Assembly: GCF_022201045.2 (NCBI RefSeq)
Contig: NC_068561.1
Span: 19,098,501-19,162,500, forward strand
Reading direction: 5' to 3'
DNA length: 64,000 nt
DNA from: Citrus sinensis
Taxonomy: Eukaryota > Streptophyta > Magnoliopsida > Sapindales > Rutaceae
The notes under the pieces were generated by a model, which worked only from the letters and a program-made list of their open reading frames with translations, was not told the origin of the DNA and did not search any database. Each line of letters opens with the position of its first letter. Position 1 is the stretch's first letter. This document shows, in pieces, positions 21,190-32,859 of the stretch. A program made the translations under genes and the position numbers.

Positions 21190-22798
21190 TTATTTCGCCT
21201 GGCCAAGCTCAACATCCTTTGCTGGGGATTCTTCAATTCTCTGCTTCAACAATTCCACATGCTCTTCCAAAAGGTTGTTTTTTGTATGACCGATGGTCTT
21301 GGAATCGGGTTTCCTTTTCTCAGCCTCGATTGCCCAACTGTATACTATCATGCCAAGAACAGCTACCGTCATCCCTAATATGTTTTTCACTGTCAGCTGA
21401 GAATCAAAAAGCAGCCATCCTAACGTTAAGATACAAACTGTTTTCATGTGGCCTAAAACTTGGAAAGTTACTGCCGAGAAACGTCCAATGCAGAGATACT
21501 GGCTCACATTGCAGAATACAGCTAACGAGCACGAAAGAAGTATGAAAAGCTGCACGAATTGCAATAATTGATTTAGTAAGATCTATGCATCAATCACAGT
21601 AAATGGATTCGTTAATGATGTATAAGAAATACTTACAAATGCACTGGAAGAGAAACGATAATTTGACAGAAGTTTGCCGCTGAGATAGTAATCAATGAAT
21701 GGACCGAAGACAAGAAGGGAGACTGCTTGTATTGGAGCTGTCTTGCTAAGCAATTCAAATGAACCAACGGAGTACTTCTTCTGTAAGGAACCTATTGACT
21801 GTTCAAAAAAAGTAACGACAAACAAAATTCAATGGCTGATAATTGAATCTTTGGCTCTGAACTCCAGGAACTTATATACGCAAAGCATAATGAGTTCATT
21901 TTACAGTATTTGAAGTCATGCTATAGCAATGGTGAATTCGAACAACTAAAGGCTTCATATCCTAGCAAATTTTATCAAATGTTTGATATTTCTGCCATCA
22001 GCTGGAAACAATTACTGTCCATACGATAAGAGAAAGAAGATGACGCTTACAATCTGCTGTAAGGATGTAGAGAAGACTGCAACACAAGCACAGATAAACC
22101 CTTTGGCATTAACCTTAACGTCAGTCACTGTGCAGACTCCTACGCCAACAACCACCACCACCACAGCCATCTTCACTTCTCTACAATACTTTTTCCCATG
22201 GAGAATCCATTCCATCACACAAACCACCGGAATCATGCTTAACTTTGAAATCTGCAGCACAATTATGATGATGTAAAAGGATCCGCTAAACATGTGCCCT
22301 CAGAGCACAGTTAAAAATAGAAGATTGTACCTGATAAAATCCTACAGAATTGAGCATGAGGCTGAAGTTCATTCCGGTGATTGATGTATTGGCAACGATT
22401 GAGAACCAAAAAAGTTCCCAAAAAGGGACATGTATTGATGCAGAGTTAGAGTAACCAGTAGCGTTAGACACCAAACCAACAAGTGCAGTAACAGCAAAAT
22501 GAAACCCGGTTAAAGTTGTAGCTGCAGATTAACTCACTTTTAGTTCTACAAAAACAGCAACTAAAAGGATCGATTGATTGACTACTCAGATCAGATTGAA
22601 ATGTTTGAGATCAATAAATTAATGAAGAAAAACAAAAAGAAGTAACCGACCGAAGCCAAAGCCAAGACCACTAGGAGACATGAGCTGCTTGTTAGCCATG
22701 ATAATGCCAACAGAGCTGACAATGTTCATTCCCCAGGCTCCCACATTTGATACTGACGATGATGATGATTTGCTCTCCTTCTGCTTCTGCGCCTCCAT
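21190..22798 (-). CDS. Golgi UDP-rhamnose/UDP-galactose transporter (URGT family)
   Basis: Five exons (22651-22798, 22331-22521, 22051-22251, 21637-21798 and 21190-21549) give a 353-aa protein that stays in frame. It belongs to the plant nucleotide-sugar transporter/triose-phosphate translocator family. These are about ten-pass membrane proteins that exchange UDP-sugars across the Golgi membrane for pectin and other wall polymers. Hallmarks are [20 protein letters not shown] at the start, [72 protein letters not shown] and [15 protein letters not shown]. The C-terminus KDVELGQAK is cytosolic and conserved in URGTs as I recall them. The first donor was placed at TTCG|GTCGGT because it yields [13 protein letters not shown]. 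Which URGT member it is cannot be told from the sequence alone. Confidence 0.9.
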
Positions 22799-24300
22799 TG
22801 TTAACAAAACTCTTCCTCCAATGTGCTGAGCCTGAGAGTGACACTGCAAAGCTTATTAAGAGAGTGGCAAATTGAAAATTTTAAATTATTAACAAATGAT
22901 TGATGTCAATTGAAGCAAAAGAACCAGCAAGCAACAGACTGTACAGTATAATACTAGTTTGAAGTAATTGATGTGACAAACAAGATACCACTTGAAATTG
23001 CTTGTCCTATATTATTTATTGATTATATATTTAATGATGAGTAAAATAATTTTTTGGCATCTTATTCTTTGCTTGCTGGCTATATCAGCAATTGGCATGT
23101 GAACCCCATATGCCTCCTATTGCCCCAGCGAAGCCAGAGTTTATGAAAATGGGATAAAATGTCACTTTTTTATACCGTTAAGTTCGTTGTCCACTCTTTC
23201 ACTCTTCCTTCTTGCTTTTTTTTTTTTTCACAATTTTTATTTTTCTACAAGTTGACTAAGTATCTAAAGTTCAAACTTCACAGTCTTCATACTTCATCAT
23301 AAACAACGTGAATGAAACAAGCTTTGTGGGTGAGAAAATCCCATTATCTCGGTTAAATTGATTAAAGGTAAAAACCTTTTATAACCCAATGGTTAATTAT
23401 ATAAAACCTAATATTTATTATCTTTAACAACCCTACACAATTGTATCAAATAGGAAACCAGTGGTTAAGATTATATATGACATTTCATAACAATAAATAT
23501 AATTTAAAAATCCTTTGTCCTTAATCAATGCGCGTGAATGTACAACAGCAGGATGTAATATTGAGGGAAAAAATAGAGGAGCCAATTTTTTATTTTTTTT
23601 TGAAAAAAAAAATTATGCATAAAGGTTAATACTCGTTCTTGCTATTTTCGAAGAAAAGAGTGTCACAATTGAATTGAGCTCATAGAAGGAATGCCCATTG
23701 ATAAAGATGATAGATTACATAACTAAATTGTAAAAATTGAATTGGGCAACACAAGCTCAGTTTCACAGTATCAAGGGAAGGGTGCAACCAATACTGTCAG
23801 TACACACAGATGGCACGTGCATTAGTTTAGCTTTATTAATATCTAAATTGCCAGCAAATACCTGCAATAAGATCACATTTTATTTGGCTTTTCTTTTGGT
23901 ATTGCTGAAAACTTATAAAAGATCATAGATATTTGGGTGGGGGGAGGGGGGGGGGGGGGGGGAACTTTTTCCCATCTATAACACGGATACCCTTAAAAAA
24001 TTGCATATTTGACATAATGAAGCAATAATTTTTAAAAGGACACAAATGTATCATAACTGTAATTAAAGAAACTAAGACACTAACATTCCCCACAGATAAC
24101 TCATTCAGGGGAAGAGATTGTTTATGATATAAAATTTTAATGGTCGCAATCAGACAGCAACAAACAGAGCATTGACAAAAGCATCAAGTCGTGATGACAA
24201 CCTAATGCCTAACCGGAGTAGATTCATCCAACACACTGAAATGCCTATAAAATTGCCGAAATCCACCATTCAGATGCTGACTTCCCAACAATCCTATAGT
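22799..24300. other. Intergenic region between URGT and AKR2
   Basis: Holds the URGT promoter and leader (from 22799), the poly-G tract at 23935-23962, and the likely 3' untranslated region of AKR2 at the right end. No other gene was recognised. Confidence 0.5.
23935..23962 (+). repeat. Poly-G tract (G3TG6AG17)
   Basis: A 28-bp run that is almost pure G on the plus strand, in strongly AT-rich surroundings. It could form a G-quadruplex. The exact length is the kind of run that sequencing often gets wrong. Confidence 0.9.
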
Positions 24301-26638
24301 TTACAGGAAAGCATCCTTCTCCAAAAGCTTTAGCACGTCATGTTGGCTATTGAGCTTGGCAACATCTATGGGAGTCTTGCCGTCCATGTTCTGCAGAGTT
24401 CTGTGGTAACAGAAGATAATTATAGTAGAAAGAATTAATCATATAGCGATTTAAAAATGCTATAAAAGAGAGACGGGTGTTAAACAGTATAGGGGGTGTT
24501 GGCTTACACAGCAGCACCGTTCTCCAACAGAAGGGCTACACATTCCTTCCTGCCATATCCGGCTGCATAATGTAGGGCAGTGTTCTTGTTCTTATCCAAG
24601 GCATCCACATTTGCTCCGGCCTCAAGTAGGATTTGAGCACACTTCACCTGAAAACATTCAAGTGCATTTGCTTAACTCCATGTCATAAAGCTTGTCCAAT
24701 TTGCCAATGAAGTTTTCATTAAAAAACTAATTTGAAAGTGACCACAAATATCCCCAGAGGATGAACAATTGATCCCACAAAACATAGAAGTTAGCTCAAA
24801 CTGTCTCTAGGAAGCCCCGATCAGCACAAATACTAGTTTTCCATTGGCTTTATTGGCTGGACTATAGAATGCCTAAGAGCGTCTCCAAAAGACTCTTCAA
24901 ATAAAATTCTACATCTTATTTGAAGAGTCATATCATTATTAAACACTTCAAAAGACACGTTAATTTAGATTCTTCAAATAAGATTTATTTCTCACTCTTT
25001 AATATTGCCGAGTGAGTTTCTCCCTCTTCTATTAATATTTTATTATTATTTATTGAAAATATAAGACTGCAATAATTATCATTTATGTTTCCTTTAAAAA
25101 ACATAACAACAATTCAATTTAATAGTGGAAAGATTTGATTAAAATAATGTTAACTTATTCTTATTTAATGAGTCTTTTGGCGGAGATTGTATTTTTCTAT
25201 CCACTTATATGCCACATCATCAAGCAAATTGATATTTGAAGAGTAAAATCTAAAAAGTCTTTTGGAGATGCTCTAATTTACAGATGCAGCAATTATATTT
25301 CAGGTTAGTGTTTCTCCCAATTGGGAATGAATCTGTCCACACTGCACGTACTGATACATGGTGGAGAATACATGCAACATTTGAAATACGAAACCACCAG
25401 GCAGGCAGGTAATAGAGAGTAGACATATTGGCCGGCAATCAAACCACTAATCTTCCCACCTCAGTGATTTGATAGGCCAGGCAAAACCGAAAACTTAGGT
25501 GCTTTCTTTAACCACATGCCAATATTTCATTAATATGGTACGAAACACAAATAAACCTTTACATCTATGTTCAGGACTCCTGAGATTTGAAGTTAAATAT
25601 GGTCTCTAGTTGCCAACCTTTTTTTTAAAATAAGAATTAATAAATATTACTAAGAATATGGAAATTATAAGGTGGACCAGCAGTCCACAAAGACTCAAGC
25701 TAGCTAAAGAACAAAAAATAACAGAAAACAGCTTCCCATCCAGTGACAAATAAGTTACTATTATGCAATATCACATAAAATTTTTTAACCACTAACAACA
25801 GCATTATGTTAGTTTACAAATGCGATACAAACATGCATGCAGCGTCTCCAGCAAACAGAATCCTTTATGGATAAAATTCTTAAACCATAAAGCAGAATTA
25901 GCACTTCCTCAAGTAAATAACCAAAAACACAAAACGCTAAGTAATATTTAATTGTATCCAAATCATACACCCTACCTTCAAAACTCAAACAAAAAGGAAC
26001 AAGAAAAATAAGTAAGGACAGGTAAGGTTCAGATTGCTTTACCTCACCATATCCGCAGGCAAAATGCAATGCTGTCCTTCCTTCTGAATCTTCCTCATCT
26101 TTATCAGCACCAGCTGCCAATGCATTTTTCAAACCCTAATTGAAGAAGAGTACAAAGAAATTAAATTTTTAGCAAGATACTTAAATAAAGTACATTGCAT
26201 CAAATGTACACACTAAATCCAATAGCATCAGCACAACATAAAACTGGAAATAAACCTGGAAACAAGAATTTCTGATAAATAATAGTGAAAAAAAAATGTA
26301 CAAGTTCTATTTTTGCTTGATTCAATAAGCAGAACAATCACACGCCAGAAACTCTCAACTACAATTGAGGGGGAGGACATAAACCTGACCTTAATGTCAA
26401 AGATGGATAGATAATATCAGATGATACATATTCTCCATTCCGTCACCAGCAGGTTTAATACTTAAGCCAAGTGCAATGTCAAAACAGGAGGAGGTAAAAA
26501 AATACACAAAAGAATCTCCGGTCAAGAAGGTGCATTTAGATGTATCATGAAAGCTAAATTGTTACATTTTGTTTCATAAAGTGCTTTCATATGTACTTTA
26601 ACGTTAATGAAATAGGCCATTTCTCTGATGAACTCAAC

Positions 26639-26678
<40 letters not shown>

Positions 26679-28076
26679 AACAAAAAAGACCAAACGACAT
26701 GCATTTAAGATATTTTCATGATGTTGGCAAACCAATCCCTCAGTTAAATAGAAAATCAATATAGGGGCAATTTAAATATTACAAACATTAATATGTCATG
26801 TGAGCCAGAAAGAAAAGATCACTTCATTGAGATAAATAAGAATAAAGGAGGATAAAAGTAAGTTGAGCCATACCTCAGCATCACCAACACTGGCAGTGTG
26901 ATGAACAATTGACTCATCCTCATTTCCCGCTTCATCTGCCCCCGCATTATCAGCAGAAGTGGTCGCATCCCCACCAACTGCAAGACCCATTGCTTCACCC
27001 AATTTCTGCAAAACATCTTTATCATTCCAGTACCTGTGAGAAGACAATTCATTCTCCATTACTCAGTCAGATGCAGTATAACAAATGAATGCACAAATGT
27101 TGACCAAGAGCTTAAAGAGAAATGGTACAAAACCTACAAACAAGCTTATATCAAATAATATATCACAGCATTTCAGTTACTCACTTCATCATAGCAGATG
27201 GTCCACCAGACTCTATCTCATCCAAAATAGGCTTCAAAGAGGGATCTTCCTTGATTTTTGCCATTCTTTCCTCGATCTGGTCTTTTTTTGTAGGGTTTGT
27301 CAAACTCTCCAGCATATGAGACATTGATGGGTCCTTAAAGATCAAACATAGATTATGGCCACAATAAGAATCGCACACCAATAACATCATTAATATTTTC
27401 CTTTTCACAAGAACAAGGCAAAACACTATGTCTATACCTGCATTAAAGCATTACCAAGGCGCTCAGCCATAGTCATAAACTGAGGATTCTGCATAACCTG
27501 TTGCATGGTGGAGTAATACTGTGTTGTGTCAAACTGTGGAATACTCTCCTCAGCATTTGCACCATGCAAAGTTTTCTGAAGTTGCTCGGCCATGGAATTG
27601 AATGCTGGATCTTTCGCAATCTGTTCAGCTAGTTCCTTAATGCTCGGATCCTAAATTATCACACCACAGTTTAATAAAATCCCAAACACCACATCATGAA
27701 CAAAGCCACAAGAAAACACTAAATGAAAAGTTCAAATCAATCATTCAATATATCAAATTAATAGAGAAAGCACTAAGCATACATTAAGAAGGCCACTCAT
27801 GGCGGAGAAATCAAAAGGATTTGGAGCAGCGCCACCAACTCCTGGAAAAGCACTTGCAGCAGAAGCACCGGAAGGCGAACTAGATGAGTCTCTAACAGAC
27901 CCCGAAGTTGCTTCTGACTTAGGGGTCGATCCTTCTGCTTTCTTATCTACAATCACACATTAAAAAACATATAATTTCAATCAATCAATCAATCAATTAA
28001 AAGAAAAGCCTAAACCCTATTAATTATGAAGCTTTAAATTACCAGCGGGAGCATCCTTGGTGGGAGGAGACGCCAT
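24301..28076 (-). CDS. AKR2: AKR2, ankyrin-repeat chaperone for chloroplast outer-membrane proteins
   Basis: Eight exons (28043-28076, 27783-27946, 27438-27650, 27185-27333, 26874-27033, 26043-26135, 24508-24647 and 24301-24400) encode 350 aa. AKR2 is a cytosolic factor that binds signal- and tail-anchored chloroplast outer-envelope proteins as they emerge and delivers them to the plastid. Residues 1-66 are a low-complexity Ser/Pro/Ala region. A STI1-like helical region follows ([56 protein letters not shown]). An acidic linker precedes four C-terminal ankyrin repeats from about residue 208 ([60 protein letters not shown]), ending in KDAFL. Length matches the family. Intron 6 is 1.4 kb because it contains a MITE. 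Intron 5 carries a GA repeat. Confidence 0.95.
24877..25273. mobile_element. Tourist-like (PIF/Harbinger) MITE in an AKR2 intron
   Basis: A 397-bp non-coding element. Its ends are GAGCGTCTCCAAAAGACT and the complement of GAGCATCTCCAAAAGACT, differing at one base, with a further TTCAAATA-type inverted match inside. It is flanked by TAA on both sides (24874-24876 and 25274-25276), the 3-bp TWA target duplication of PIF/Harbinger elements. It is AT-rich inside and has no transposase frame. Confidence 0.85.
26640..26674. repeat. (GA)n microsatellite, AKR2 intron 5
   Basis: About 17 uninterrupted GA units (CT on the gene's strand), likely polymorphic. Confidence 0.95.
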
Positions 28077-29394
28077 GCGAACTAAACAGCTGCTGAATCT
28101 AAAAAAAAAAAATCGAAAATTAGCTCAAACTTCCTTCCTTTTTTAATTAATCAAAAACAAAAAAGAACCCTAAAATTAGCTAAAAATTAAATCTTTTAGG
28201 TTATTTTGAATGAATTAGAAGAAAACTGATCTGGGTTTAGAGTTACCGGAGAGACTGTGAAGGAGATTGAGATTAGATTGGGTTTTAAAATTAAGAATAA
28301 AACCTATGCACTTGCTCCCCACCACCGAAATATATATACGAAACAATACAAAACACCTTTCGCCCCCGTGGGCCATCTCAATCCTCTCCCTCTGTTTTCT
28401 TCACAATCAGCCTATCACTTATTTTATCATTTTGCCCCCTCTAATTTCTTTCAATTACAACTCCCCCCGCCCGGCCCATTTTCCCATGCGTCGGTTTCTT
28501 AAAGCCCATTTTATAATTTTTTAAAAGTAAATTCCCAAATTTATTTTTTTTCCGTATACCATATATTTTTATTTTTATTTTTAACTTAGGACAGAGTCCG
28601 CCTACTACACTCATAATTCGAACTGAGATGGGCAGCTAAGTAGAATAGTTTGAAAAATACTCAACCAAGCCTCTGGAGTGAAATGATAAATTTACCCTTT
28701 TCAAATACTATATAAATGTGAATCATGATAAATTTACCCTTTTCAAACACTATATAAATGTGAATCATGCTTATAAGACTTTTTTTTTTTTTTTCCCCCA
28801 AACAGGTTTCTTCGGTCTTGAAACGAATGAAATGGATTAATTTGATATTTTATTATCCATGCATTTATGCATTAAATTTTACATGTCGTGGTAATCCAGC
28901 ACTAATAAATGACGTTTTATTTGTGAAAGTAGCTTAAGCTAATAGCATTTGCGCAAAGAAGATATAGAGGAGAAAAGTTTCTTATTTTAATTTCGTTAAT
29001 AATAATTAAAATATTGAACGCCTTCTTATGAAAATGACTGCTTTACAACATCAATAAGGTAACAACATTGATCTCATCAATTATATGTGAAGCATATTCT
29101 ATTATTCTTCGTTTGGTTCTCAATTTAGTCATTTAATGGCATTTCTGGTGGGGGTTGATTGGATTGATTATTCTACAACTCATATAGTTGTTACGAGAAT
29201 AAAAAAAATTGCGAGGGTTACACTGAAACTTGGTGCATTCGTCTTGTGGCCAGCAAAATTCAGGTTCTTCACAAATGTTTACAAACTTTGCTCCCCCTTT
29301 GCCATTTGGCTAGCATGCTGGCAATTCTTCAAAAACTCAATTTCTCCAACAGTTACACATGGATTAAGATCTACAAAATCTGGGATCTTAAGAA
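28077..29394. other. AKR2 promoter and intergenic region
   Basis: 28077-28480 holds the AKR2 leader and promoter, with C-rich stretches on the plus strand. 28500-29100 is AT-rich with no gene. The right end (about 29100-29394) is probably the STR9 3' untranslated region. A 42-bp direct repeat lies at 28683-28766. Confidence 0.5.
28683..28766. repeat. Two-copy 42-bp tandem repeat
   Basis: ATGATAAATTTACCCTTTTC begins each copy, at 28683 and 28725. The two 42-bp units differ at a single position (AAATACT against AAACACT). Confidence 0.9.
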
Positions 29395-31393
29395 CTAGCT
29401 CGCAGGGGACAACTGGAACAACTTCTCGGCTTGCTCTGGGAAGAAAGTGATGAATAGAAATGCACCTGCCCATTTGATTAAGTGAGCATATAGTATACAA
29501 TCAAAGAGTTGAGGTGCAGAACAATGTGGTTGTTTCATTGAGTAATGGACTTACAGATAAGCACAGTTCCAAGTACAGCTGAAATCTTGCCTTGAACTGT
29601 AACCAAACCAGCTTTTCCAGCATCTTGCAGCTCGGTGGAACCTACAGAATCGAATGTACCTACAAAACAGAAAAAAAAAAACAAAAAAAAAAATTCTGGT
29701 ATGCTTGCTTACTACTAAGAGCTAGTCTTAAAAGGAGTGTTAAGAGCAAGGGCTTTAACCCGGTTTCACGGTTTGAAGCCCTGACGTGATGCATGCTATG
29801 TTTTGGAAACCAGCCTCCTCTAACTTATTGGCTGCAGCAGCAGACCTTGACATTAAAAAAGAAACGAAATCCCATCAATGGTTGCAAGCAAAAATGACCA
29901 ACTTATGTGTGAAGTAATATGGAAAAGAATGCTTCTCAGAATCACATTAATAAAATCTGATGAAGGATGACAACTATAAGAATGATCCAACTGTAGATAC
30001 AACACAGGACAATGATCCTCCCGGTACTGAAGTTCTTGAAGTTGAATGTGACCATTGCCCATCCCGGAAACTTTCCTCTAAAATGGCTGCTAAAACTCTA
30101 ATCCTACTCTCTACTAAAACGATCAGCTGAATATGAAAACTGACCTCAATCCTTCCTGGCAAACAACCAACAGTTTACTTTCGGGAGAAAACTGGCTCTT
30201 AACTGATTGCACGAATTCGGGATTCTGTTTTGTAAATGGAAGCCCGAAGAATAACCCTGAAAAATTGTTGTGCACAGTCCTCTTTATAATTGTCCCTGCG
30301 CCAACAGAAACCAAAATAATTTTTGAGTAAGTGCAAGAAGCCATACATAAGCAACACACAAAAGATGTAGAAGGAAAAAATATATTACCCAGGTCATTGT
30401 CTTGATTCTCAATAAAAAGAGGCACATGATAAGATGATTTTATATGAGCACGATTATACTGAGAGTTGTCACGAACATCAAGAACTGCATAACGCTCCAC
30501 GGCTATAAGATTCTTTGCTTCTTCAGCATTTACATAGTTTACATCAGCTCTAATCTTCAAATTTCTCCTGCAGATTGATTTTCCTGACACTTTTCTTCCA
30601 GGATGAGTTTCAAATTGCAACCAAGTTGTCCGCAATTTGCTGTAAACACATTCTTAATCCATTCAACTTTAGTTTCCCAGCAGATGAGTTATAAAGTCTC
30701 TAAGCAATATATATAAATATGTTACCAACATCATCACAGCAGACTGTCTATCTTAGTCAAATGACCATATTTTAGAAACTGAACACAAAATGTAACTTTT
30801 GAAAAGATAAACATATATTTTTTGAGCTTGAACTTCCATTTTTAGAGGCTAACTTAAACAAAGTACAAGATAGATTTTCATATACTCTCTTTCTCCCCAT
30901 TTTCTAAGCAACCAAATGAAAGGTCAAAAACAATTTCAATAGAAAATAATATCAACTCATTGAAAGAGCAACAAATTAAGCACAGTCACAGAATCAGAGT
31001 TGCATAAAGCATAATAAGGTAGGCCTGAAAAAATTAAATTTCCAAAAATATTTGTTCAACGTTGATGAGCAAACAGCATACACAAATATTCAAAGAGACC
31101 AATCATTATCAACTCATAGAAATTGCAATCCCGCTTAGATTTTAATCTAAATTTTACATTTTGTGCTTACTTCATGAAACCTGTTCTTGACACTTAGTAA
31201 CTGAGAAGAAAACAAGGCAATTGAGTTTCTAATGCTTGCACTAAACATTTTATAGTTTCTCCAATATGCAAAGCAGGGGAAAAAAAATTAATTCAGCAAT
31301 GCTGTGACACTTTCTCGGCTTTTGAAATGGAAAGAAAATTTTTTGTTACCTCCGTGAAGGAAGAAATGAACAAGAAGCGCCAATCCCTGCCAT
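29395..31393 (-). CDS. STR9: Rhodanese-like domain protein 9, chloroplastic
   Basis: Six exons (31350-31393, 30389-30639, 30145-30295, 29760-29845, 29555-29659 and 29395-29465) encode 235 aa in a consistent frame. The N-terminus (MAGIGASCSFLPSRRS and a basic, Ser/Arg-rich stretch) looks like a plastid transit peptide. A single rhodanese domain follows: VNAEEAKNLIA, YAVLDVRDNSQYNRAHIKSS, and the active-site loop LLVVCQEGLRS with Cys144. A family-typical insert, GTIIKRTVHNNFSGLFFGLP, lies between. A C-terminal hydrophobic segment (VLGTVLICAFLFITFF) suggests membrane anchoring, and the protein ends FPEQAEKLFQLSPAS. Rhodaneses move sulfur or bind partners, and the substrate of STR9 is not known. 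Intron 3 contains a degraded second copy of exon 4. Length agrees with Arabidopsis STR9. Confidence 0.93.
30021..30090 (-). pseudogene. Degraded duplicate of STR9 exon 4 inside intron 3
   Basis: On the minus strand GCAGCCAT..TTAGAGGA..GTTTCC, then TCAC, CTTCA and ACCGGG follow in the same order and spacing as in exon 4 (29760-29845: GCAGCCAATAAGTTAGAGGA..GTTTCC, ATCACG, CTTCAAACC, ACCGGG). Short gaps and changes mean it no longer encodes the rhodanese tail in one frame. It looks like an old exon duplication. Confidence 0.5.
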
Positions 31394-32859
31394 TGGAAGA
31401 ATTCTTTAGCGCTTTCTCTTCTCGCTCTCTTTCCCTTTCTCTACAGTGTAGTTAATGGAAAGCAGCTATGAGGTGGTAGCCCACGAAATTCGGTAGCGAC
31501 AATGGGTTGCCGCCACGTGGAAATAAGTGTTGGATATATTTCTTCGAGGCTCCTTGGTTCAATCAAAACATAAAGGGAGGACCTTTTCACAAAACTACAT
31601 ATGGTTTGGCTTAAATGCAAATTAGACACTTAAATCCACTTTTCTTCTCCAACCGGATTAGATATAGTGATATACAGTTCCCAGCACCTTTTAAAAAGGT
31701 AGATTTGGCCCCAAAAGTAGTACGTATAAATTCACAATCTAAATTTTAAAACATAGGGTCGTCTGCTTTGAAAATGACCACAAATAAACGACTCCATACC
31801 ACTCTGAAATTATCTTCTTATCTAAATGTCTTAAGTCTTTCACTTTTTTGCCTGATAGATTTTTCTTACCGCAGATGACTCGTAAGTTTAAGTCGTTAAA
31901 CTTTTCTCAACAAAGCTTTCTTCAGACAAGTTACTTAAATTTTATGCGCTGGGATCAATAATATATATCAGAAACTAGTCAGCCAACACGAGAATTAACA
32001 AAGAAAAAGTTGCTTGCCAAATTCTATCTTTATAAGTTGAAGGTACTCAGTTCAACAAAAAAAATTTGCATCATAATTGAGAATGATACAAGTAAATGGG
32101 GTTCTTTTCATCCATATGTCGCTGCATTCATCGTCCTTCTCGTGTGTCCAGTGATGGAGTGCAGGAGCTCACTCAGTCTGCGCAGCCAAAATTCATCCGT
32201 TGAGAGACTCAAACACCAATTCTAGTTCCTCACTTCCCTGCAAATTCAATTCTCTATCGATTATAATCTGCAAGTCAGTCGAAGCAATTCTTCTTCAGTT
32301 TTCTTTCTGCTACTTCAGTGAAATTATGGATCATTCGTCCATCATAGCTTTATATATACGCTGCTGCTTTATAACTGTTTTTCCAAGTTATTTGATGAGT
32401 GGTAGCTCAGAAGCTAGGACTGAATTCTTCTCCATTTGATTGGAATTACAGTCACTCATATATAATCATAATTATCAGTCAACAGTTGTTGCAATTACCT
32501 TTATATATTTCCAATGTTAAGTAGAATATTGCACAATGAAAAAAAAAAAAAAACTTCAATCCAAGTATTCGAGCAAGTAACCAAACCAAGATAATTCTCT
32601 TAAATTTCAAATTGTCACCAAGGAATGGCAACTGCCTCAAATAGAATAAATGACATCTAACAGAACAACAAAATGACGAAGCATATTTATTGCAATCATC
32701 CATTTGGAATCCAAAAACTTACAAGTGAATAATGATGAAAGAGCACCCAAGAGTATGTTTACATCTCTAGAAACAAACATAAAGCCAGTGGAGTAAAACA
32801 GTGACTAATTCTGTCTCATTAAGCTGCTCGTCTTCTTTTTCAACATTAGCAATGAGAAA
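31394..32859. other. Intergenic region between STR9 and OEP16-3
   Basis: Holds the STR9 leader and promoter at 31394-31700, AT-rich sequence with no recognisable gene, and probably the OEP16-3 3' untranslated region from about 32500. Short frames at 32010-32440 have no support. Confidence 0.5.

Noticed and set aside
29279-29500. 73-codon frame with PRASREVVPVV at the end of STR9
   Set aside because: It is the wrong frame of STR9 exon 6; the correct frame reads FPEQAEKLFQ and joins exon 5 cleanly.
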